NCBI RefSeq assembly: GCF_023952475.1
Contig: NZ_JALHRX010000011.1
Coordinates: 1 to 64,000 of the forward strand
Length of the DNA: 64,000 bases
Source: Cupriavidus sp. WGlv3
GTDB lineage: Bacteria > Pseudomonadota > Gammaproteobacteria > Burkholderiales > Burkholderiaceae
Direction: 5' to 3'
Every line of letters begins with the position of its first letter. The stretch's first letter is position 1. Below are positions 60,586 through 64,000 of this stretch, in pieces. A program made the translations under genes and the position numbers. Under the pieces are notes generated by a model that was given only the letters and a program-made list of their open reading frames with translations, was not told the origin of the DNA and made no database searches.

Positions 60586-61761
60586 ATGAAGATCACCAAC
60601 GTCCGCGCCCGCGTCTTTGAATGGAAGGGCAAGACCGTGCCGCCGCAGGCGCACTTCTGCACCAACGCCACCGACATCCTGTACGAGCGCGGCGATGCCA
60701 TGGGCTCGTTCCGCTTCCACGGCTGGATGGTGGTCGAGATCGAGACCGATACCGGCCTGGTCGGCATCGGCAACTGCGCGCTGGCGCCGCGCGTGGCCAA
60801 GCAGATCGTCGACCAGTACCTGGCCCCGGTGGTGCTCGGCCAGGACCCGTTCGACAACGAATACCTGTGGCAGAAGATGTATCGCCGCACCCACGCCTGG
60901 GGCCGCAAGGGCATCGGCATGGCGGCGATCTCGGCGGTGGATATCGCGCTGTGGGACCTGATGGGCAAGGCGGTCGGCAAGCCGGTGTTCAAGCTGCTGG
61001 GCGGGCGCACCAAGGAAAAGATCTGGTGCTACGCCTCCAAGCTCTACAACAACGACGACCGCGATGCCTTCCTGGCCGAAGCGCAAAGCTACCTCGACCA
61101 GGGCTTTACCGCGATGAAGATGCGCTTCGGCTACGGTCCCAAGGACGGCCCCGCCGGCATGCAGAAGAACCTCGAGCAGGTGCGGCTGCTGCGCGAGCTG
61201 GTCGGCGACGGCGTCGACATCATGCTGGAGTGCTACATGGGCTGGACGCTCGAATACGCGCGCCGCATGCTGCCGCGCCTGGCCGAGTTCAATCCGCGCT
61301 GGCTCGAAGAGCCCGTGATCGCCGACGATATCGAGGGCTATGTCGAACTGAAGAAGGCCAGTCCGTTCCCGATCTCCGGCGGCGAGCACGAGTTCACCTC
61401 GTACGGCTTCAAGGACCTGCTGGAGCGCCGCGCGGTCGACGTGATCCAGTACGACACCAACCGCGTCGGCGGCATCACTGCGGCGCAGAAGATCAATGCC
61501 ATGGCCGAGGCCTGGTCGGTGCCGGTGATCCCGCACGCCGGACAGATGCACAACTACCACCTGACCATGGCCTCGACCGCATCGCCGATGGCCGAGTACT
61601 TCCCGGTGCATGACGTCGAGGTCGGCAACGAGCTGTTCTACTACATCTTCAAGGGCGACCCGGCGCCGGACAATGGTTACCTGCAGCTCGACGACAACCT
61701 GCCGGGGCTGGGGCTGGAACTGAACGAGGCGTACTTCAGCCAGTTCAACATCATCGGCTGA
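60586..61761 (+). CDS. Rhamnonate-dehydratase-like enolase superfamily protein
   Basis: About 391 residues of the mandelate racemase/muconate lactonising enzyme group. The barrel carries acidic ligands E215 in [10 protein letters not shown]241 in [10 protein letters not shown] and the GGEHEF glutamate near 267, with the putative base H317 in [19 protein letters not shown] lacks the KxK base motif, as in rhamnonate dehydratases. The C-terminus [26 protein letters not shown] also fits that group. It should dehydrate an aldonate to a 2-keto-3-deoxy acid. CAGGAG precedes the ATG at 60586. Confidence 0.87.
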   Translation: MKITNVRARVFEWKGKTVPPQAHFCTNATDILYERGDAMGSFRFHGWMVVEIETDTGLVGIGNCALAPRVAKQIVDQYLAPVVLGQDPFDNEYLWQKMYRRTHAWGRKGIGMAAISAVDIALWDLMGKAVGKPVFKLLGGRTKEKIWCYASKLYNNDDRDAFLAEAQSYLDQGFTAMKMRFGYGPKDGPAGMQKNLEQVRLLRELVGDGVDIMLECYMGWTLEYARRMLPRLAEFNPRWLEEPVIADDIEGYVELKKASPFPISGGEHEFTSYGFKDLLERRAVDVIQYDTNRVGGITAAQKINAMAEAWSVPVIPHAGQMHNYHLTMASTASPMAEYFPVHDVEVGNELFYYIFKGDPAPDNGYLQLDDNLPGLGLELNEAYFSQFNIIG

Positions 61762-61827
61762 AGGCCGGCTGACCTGGCCCGGCGCACTACAATCAAGAAG
61801 CGCAATGCCCTTGTCCTGGAGTTCGCC

Positions 61828-62385
61828 ATGGCCAGATCCCGCCGTCTGCTGGCCGCCCGCGCGGCACCCATGGGCCTGATGTGTGCCATCGGTGCCCTCA
61901 GCGCCTTCGCCGCGCCGCCTGCCGGAACGCTGACAGTTTCCTTTACCCATCCCGAAACCTACACCGATGCCGCCTACCGCAGCGCGTACGGCAGTGACCG
62001 CGAGCGCGCGCAGGTGATGAACGATATCCGCCGCCACTTCGACGAACTGGCGGCGCGTTACCTGCCAGCGGGCTACGCGCTGAACATCGAGGTGCTGGAT
62101 GTCGATCTCGCGGGACATTTCGAGCCATGGCGCGTGCGCGGCTATGACGTCCGCATCGTGCGCGATGTCACCTGGCCGCGCATGACCCTGCGCTATGCAC
62201 TGCGCGGCAGCGACGGTGCCGTGATCGGCAGCGGCGAGCAGCGCATCTCCGACCAGAGCTTCAACATGGGCGTGAACGTCTACAGCCAGAGCGACAGGCT
62301 GCGCTATGAAAAGGCGATGATGGACCGCTGGTTCGACGAGTCCGTGCGGCGCCGGATCGCCACGCGCCAGACCGGACAGGGATGA
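61828..62385 (+). CDS. DUF3016 domain-containing protein
   Basis: About 185 residues. An N-terminal signal (MGLMCAIGALSAFAAPPAG) precedes a DUF3016 domain: VSFTHPETYTDAAYR, DIRRHFDELAARYLPAGYALNIEVLDVDLAGHFEPW and YALRGSDGAVIGSGEQRISDQSF. The family is a set of secreted or periplasmic proteins of unknown function. It is separated from the enolase gene by 66 bp and is probably an independent unit. Confidence 0.88.
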   Translation: MARSRRLLAARAAPMGLMCAIGALSAFAAPPAGTLTVSFTHPETYTDAAYRSAYGSDRERAQVMNDIRRHFDELAARYLPAGYALNIEVLDVDLAGHFEPWRVRGYDVRIVRDVTWPRMTLRYALRGSDGAVIGSGEQRISDQSFNMGVNVYSQSDRLRYEKAMMDRWFDESVRRRIATRQTGQG

Positions 62386-62425
62386 GCCGGCGCTGGCATG
62401 ACCGGTCCGGACACCACGCGCCGGA

Positions 62426-62662
62426 TCAGGGCCGCCGCTTCTTCCACTCGTAGTCGGGCGGCGGATCGGCCGCGCCGGCGCGGCCGACCGAGTCGGGGTT
62501 TTCCGAGCACAGCGTGACAAAGCTGACCGCCTCGCCCGCGTGCTGGCGCTGGCGCAGCGCTTCGGTAAAGCGCAGCGCTTCGCGCATCGCGTCGCTGGGG
62601 AACGACTGCGCATGCGGCGTCAGGCCGGTGCCGAGGGCTTCGGACCAGTAGACCATGTACAT
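62426..62662 (-). CDS. Small hypothetical protein, 78 aa
   Basis: Not recognised with certainty. The sequence MYMVYWSEALGTGLTPHAQSFPSDAMREALRFTEALRQRQHAGE looks like a small folded domain with an aromatic start. CAAAAGGAAGCCTT gives a good ribosome site before the ATG at 62662, and codon use is ordinary. It converges on the DUF3016 gene. Function unknown. Confidence 0.65.
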   Translation of the reverse strand: MYMVYWSEALGTGLTPHAQSFPSDAMREALRFTEALRQRQHAGEAVSFVTLCSENPDSVGRAGAADPPPDYEWKKRRP

Positions 62663-62868
62663 AAGGCTTCCTTTTGCTTGCGCGGGTGGTGACCGGGTTG
62701 CTGCAACCTTCGTTCCTGCTGCCGCGGCGGCGCGCAAGGGAAGGCCGGGTGTGCCGGGGACCACGATTGCAAACCCTTCCTCCGCCTTTTGCAAGCTTTG
62801 GCATGGCGCGGGCACAATGGGCGCTTGCCGCATGCGCCTGGACCGCTGTGCCTTTCCCGTCTCGTCCC

Positions 62869-63414
62869 ATGCCCGAACTTGCGCTGATACCCGCCACCGC
62901 CGCCGATGCCGACCGGCTCGCCGCCATGCACGCCGCCAGCTGGCAGCACACCTATCCCGGCATGCTGCCGGAGGCCTACCTGCGCGAGCAGGCCTACCCC
63001 GAACGCCTGGCCGCCTGGCGCGCGCGCATGCACGACGGCGCCGATGGCCCGGCCGAGGTCACGCTGGCGCTGGTCGACGGCGAGGCCGCCGGCTTTGCCT
63101 GCCTGTTGCCGCAGGCCGACCCGCGCTTCGGCATCTATCTGGACAACCTGCATGTCCTGCCTGCTTTCCATGGCCAGGGGCTGGGCAAGCGGCTGCTGGC
63201 GCATTGCGCGCAACGTGTCATGCAGGGTTGGCCAGGGCACCCGCTGTTCCTCTATGTACTCGAGGCCAATACGCAGGCGTGCGAGTTCTACCAGCGGCTG
63301 GGCGGCGAGGCCTCTGAGCCGTTCGAGGACGATTTCCATGGGCCCGACCTGCGCGTGATGGTGCGGCGCGTGACGTGGTCCGACGTCGCGGCGCTGGCCA
63401 GGCGGCTGGCGTAG
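62869..63414 (+). CDS. GNAT family N-acetyltransferase
   Basis: About 181 residues. The acetyl-CoA motif A is LDNLHVLPAFHGQGLGKRLL near 84-103 (HGQGLG is the R/QxxGxG/A loop), and motif B contains LYVLEANTQACEFYQRLGGE. The N-terminal MHAASWQHTYPGMLPEAYL is typical of RimI/PhnO-like acetyltransferases. The acceptor is unknown. The start at 62869 gives MPELALIPATAADADRLAAM, the common GNAT opening. Confidence 0.9.
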   Translation: MPELALIPATAADADRLAAMHAASWQHTYPGMLPEAYLREQAYPERLAAWRARMHDGADGPAEVTLALVDGEAAGFACLLPQADPRFGIYLDNLHVLPAFHGQGLGKRLLAHCAQRVMQGWPGHPLFLYVLEANTQACEFYQRLGGEASEPFEDDFHGPDLRVMVRRVTWSDVAALARRLA

Positions 63415-63498
63415 GGCTGCATGGCGGCGCGGCAGGCGTTGCCATGCCCGGCGCCACTGCCCTACCATCGCCGGCATGCCAACCGGAGACCACCTGCC

Positions 63499-64000
63499 AT
63501 GACGCCATCGATCGTCCGCCTGCCGCAGTCCGCCCGCTCGCATCTGGCGCGCGCCGTTGCTGCCGGCAGCCTCGCGGTATTGACGGGCTGCGTCGGCATG
63601 CCGGCCGTGCCGCCTGCCGCCGGCAACCCCGCCGGCCCCCCGGCTGCCGCGCCGCACTGGCAACGCGTGCATCTTGGCGCTGGCGCCGGCTATGACTTCC
63701 CGGTCTATGCCAGCCACCGGCTCGATGGCGACCTGTCGCGCATTCGCGAAGTCGTGCTGGTCCAGCATGGCCTGCAGCGCAACGGCGACGACTACTATGC
63801 CGCCGGCGCGGCACTGCTGAAGGCCAGCGGCCGCAACCCGGACGAGGTGCTGCTGGTAGCGCCGAATTTTCCCGGTACGCCCGACCGGAACAAGGGCTTT
63901 ACCGGCATGCCGCACTGGTCGGTGCAGGGCTGGCTCAGCGGCGAGGACGCGCTCGAGGGTCCGGCTCGCGTCAGCTCATTGCAGGTGCTGGACGACCTGC
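63499..64000 (+). CDS. Lipoprotein with alpha/beta-hydrolase-like domain (truncated by window end)
   Basis: The reading frame runs from the ATG at 63499 off the right edge, at least 167 residues. The signal peptide ends in VLTGC (C31), a lipobox, followed by a Pro/Ala-rich linker. The domain begins VHLGAGAGYDFPVYAS, then REVVLVQHGLQRNGDDYYAAGA, where HG suggests an oxyanion strand of a hydrolase, and VLLVAPNFPGTPD. The nucleophile and the rest lie outside the window. A GGAG ribosome site precedes the start. Confidence 0.75.
   Translation, partial: MTPSIVRLPQSARSHLARAVAAGSLAVLTGCVGMPAVPPAAGNPAGPPAAAPHWQRVHLGAGAGYDFPVYASHRLDGDLSRIREVVLVQHGLQRNGDDYYAAGAALLKASGRNPDEVLLVAPNFPGTPDRNKGFTGMPHWSVQGWLSGEDALEGPARVSSLQVLDDL

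Overview
The window is one contiguous piece of a GC-rich beta-proteobacterial chromosome. Gene content points to Burkholderiales, most likely Cupriavidus or a close Ralstonia relative: three Bug-type tricarboxylate receptors without their membrane partners, a complete tad/Flp pilus locus, a split pca pathway, a TgpA/DUF58/MoxR operon and many LysR/IclR regulators. This is inferred from family content, since no rRNA or species marker is present. About 63 genes are supported; no tRNA, rRNA, CRISPR array, transposase or phage gene was seen.

Layout. 1-3.6 kb: GIY-YIG protein, ohr/ohrR peroxide defence with an operator over the -10, a Do-family protease behind a PmrA-box-like repeat, and an unusual 12-bp-phased palindrome before a small hypothetical gene. 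3.8-7.8 kb: transglutaminase/DUF58/MoxR operon (minus strand). 8-16.5 kb: PhyH dioxygenase, IclR regulator, DHA2 efflux pump with divergent LysR gene, YggT, MarR, a glycine-zipper lipoprotein, dienelactone hydrolase, PLD-type secreted nuclease and dodecin. 16.7-21.8 kb: a TpsB outer-membrane transporter and two divergent, paralogous low-complexity lipoproteins whose shared intergenic region carries the same 17-bp operator-like palindrome twice. 22.1-34.7 kb: a tad locus in the order flp-tadV-tadE-rcpC-rcpA-tadZ-tadA-tadB-tadC-tadD-DUF3613-tadG, ending in a sigma-54 activator. 34.7-39.7 kb: OB-fold stress protein, sbcDC and a small hypothetical gene. 40.2-44.8 kb: pcaIJF, an SDR and a Bug receptor behind a PcaR-box-like site. 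44.9-47.2 kb: a FIST sensor protein and a squalene-synthase-type enzyme. 47.4-53.5 kb: an uncharacterised catabolic neighbourhood (quinone oxidoreductase, BKACE, Bug receptor, AraC regulator, TauD-type dioxygenase, alpha/beta hydrolase). 53.7-61.8 kb: a sugar-acid degradation cluster with two LysR regulators, KGSA-type aldehyde dehydrogenase, DapA-type dehydratase/aldolase, Bug receptor, PdxA2-type dehydrogenase and a rhamnonate-dehydratase-like enolase. 61.8-64 kb: DUF3016 protein, small hypothetical gene, GNAT acetyltransferase and a truncated lipoprotein hydrolase.

How the parts work together. The tad genes form a tightly coupled operon (1-bp gap or 4-8-bp overlaps between many genes) that should build an adhesive Flp pilus. 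The pca genes convert 3-oxoadipate to succinyl-CoA and acetyl-CoA. The 54-62 kb cluster reads as uptake, dehydration of an aldonate, then a keto-deoxy intermediate and alpha-ketoglutarate semialdehyde to alpha-ketoglutarate, although the PdxA-family enzyme does not fit that textbook route.

The best candidates for something undescribed are the divergent lipoprotein pair with twin palindromes next to a TpsB lacking a recognisable TpsA, the five-fold 12-bp-phased GTATAC palindrome near 3.1 kb, and the PdxA2/enolase/DapA/KGSADH catabolic cluster.
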